Source: Chrysoperla carnea (lineage: Eukaryota; Arthropoda; Insecta; Neuroptera; Chrysopidae). From it: 64,000 bases of DNA. Below are positions 63,928 through 64,000 of the stretch, in pieces. The notes below the pieces were generated by a model, which was given only the letters and a program-made list of their open reading frames with translations, did no database searches and was not told where the DNA came from. Location: assembly GCF_905475395.1 (NCBI RefSeq), contig NC_058341.1, forward strand, positions 64,983,501-65,047,500, in the 5' to 3' direction. The translations under genes were made by a program, and so were the position numbers. Numbering within the stretch: the stretch's first letter is position 1; every line of letters begins with the position of its first letter.

Positions 63928-64000
63928 CCATGCATATATGTAATATGCAAGGTATACTAAGTTTAGTCCCAAGTTTCTAACGCTTAAAAATATTGATGCT
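63928..64000 (-). repeat. Repeat family A, copy cut by the window edge
   Basis: It starts TTTTATACCATGCATATATG and continues with AGTTTAGTCCCAAGTTTC and ACGCTTAAAAATATTGATGC, the inverted 3' end of the family. Confidence 0.85.

Overview
This is an AT-rich window from a eukaryotic nuclear genome, almost certainly an insect. Coding regions are split by short AT-rich introns with GT/AG borders, and the proteins are of insect type (Cdk8, animal type I fatty acid synthase, insect-style fatty acyl-CoA reductase). Most of the rest is transposon-derived sequence: hAT and Tc1/mariner-like MITEs, Helitrons, a Mutator-like element, a dead non-LTR retrotransposon and many long inverted-repeat (foldback) elements. 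I do not name the species or order.

Layout. 0.9-2.4 kb (minus): the first three coding exons of a fatty acyl-CoA reductase (FAR) that runs off the left edge. 2.4-10.4 kb: repeats, including the parent of a segmental duplication that reappears at 34.4-36.2 kb. 10.5-13.8 kb (plus): a small two-exon gene for a 127-residue protein I do not recognise. 14-24.6 kb: MITEs, foldbacks and a Helitron carrying a decayed THAP domain. 24.7-32.9 kb (minus): a complete seven-exon Cdk8 gene. 33.5-41 kb: a hAT MITE, a truncated FAR copy and two large palindromes. 41.3-59.0 kb (minus): a complete fatty acid synthase with 13 coding exons and 2,373 residues. 59.6-64 kb: nested transposons, including a Mutator-like element with a 9-bp target duplication.

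How the genes relate. Fatty acid synthase makes long-chain acyl chains and FAR reduces acyl-CoA to fatty alcohol, so two genes of one lipid route (wax, hydrocarbon or pheromone precursors) lie about 39 kb apart on the same strand. Cdk8, the Mediator kinase, lies between them and has no obvious link. The synthase keeps recognisable catalytic residues in every domain except the malonyl/acetyltransferase, where the second active-site position looks changed. An intron of the synthase holds, on the opposite strand, a heat-shock-type promoter and leader with no coding region behind it.

Method limits: exon borders were chosen by eye from splice consensus, reading-frame phase and remembered family motifs. 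The summed phases close exactly for the synthase (7,122 nt) and Cdk8 (1,509 nt). Repeat borders are approximate unless a target-site duplication is given.
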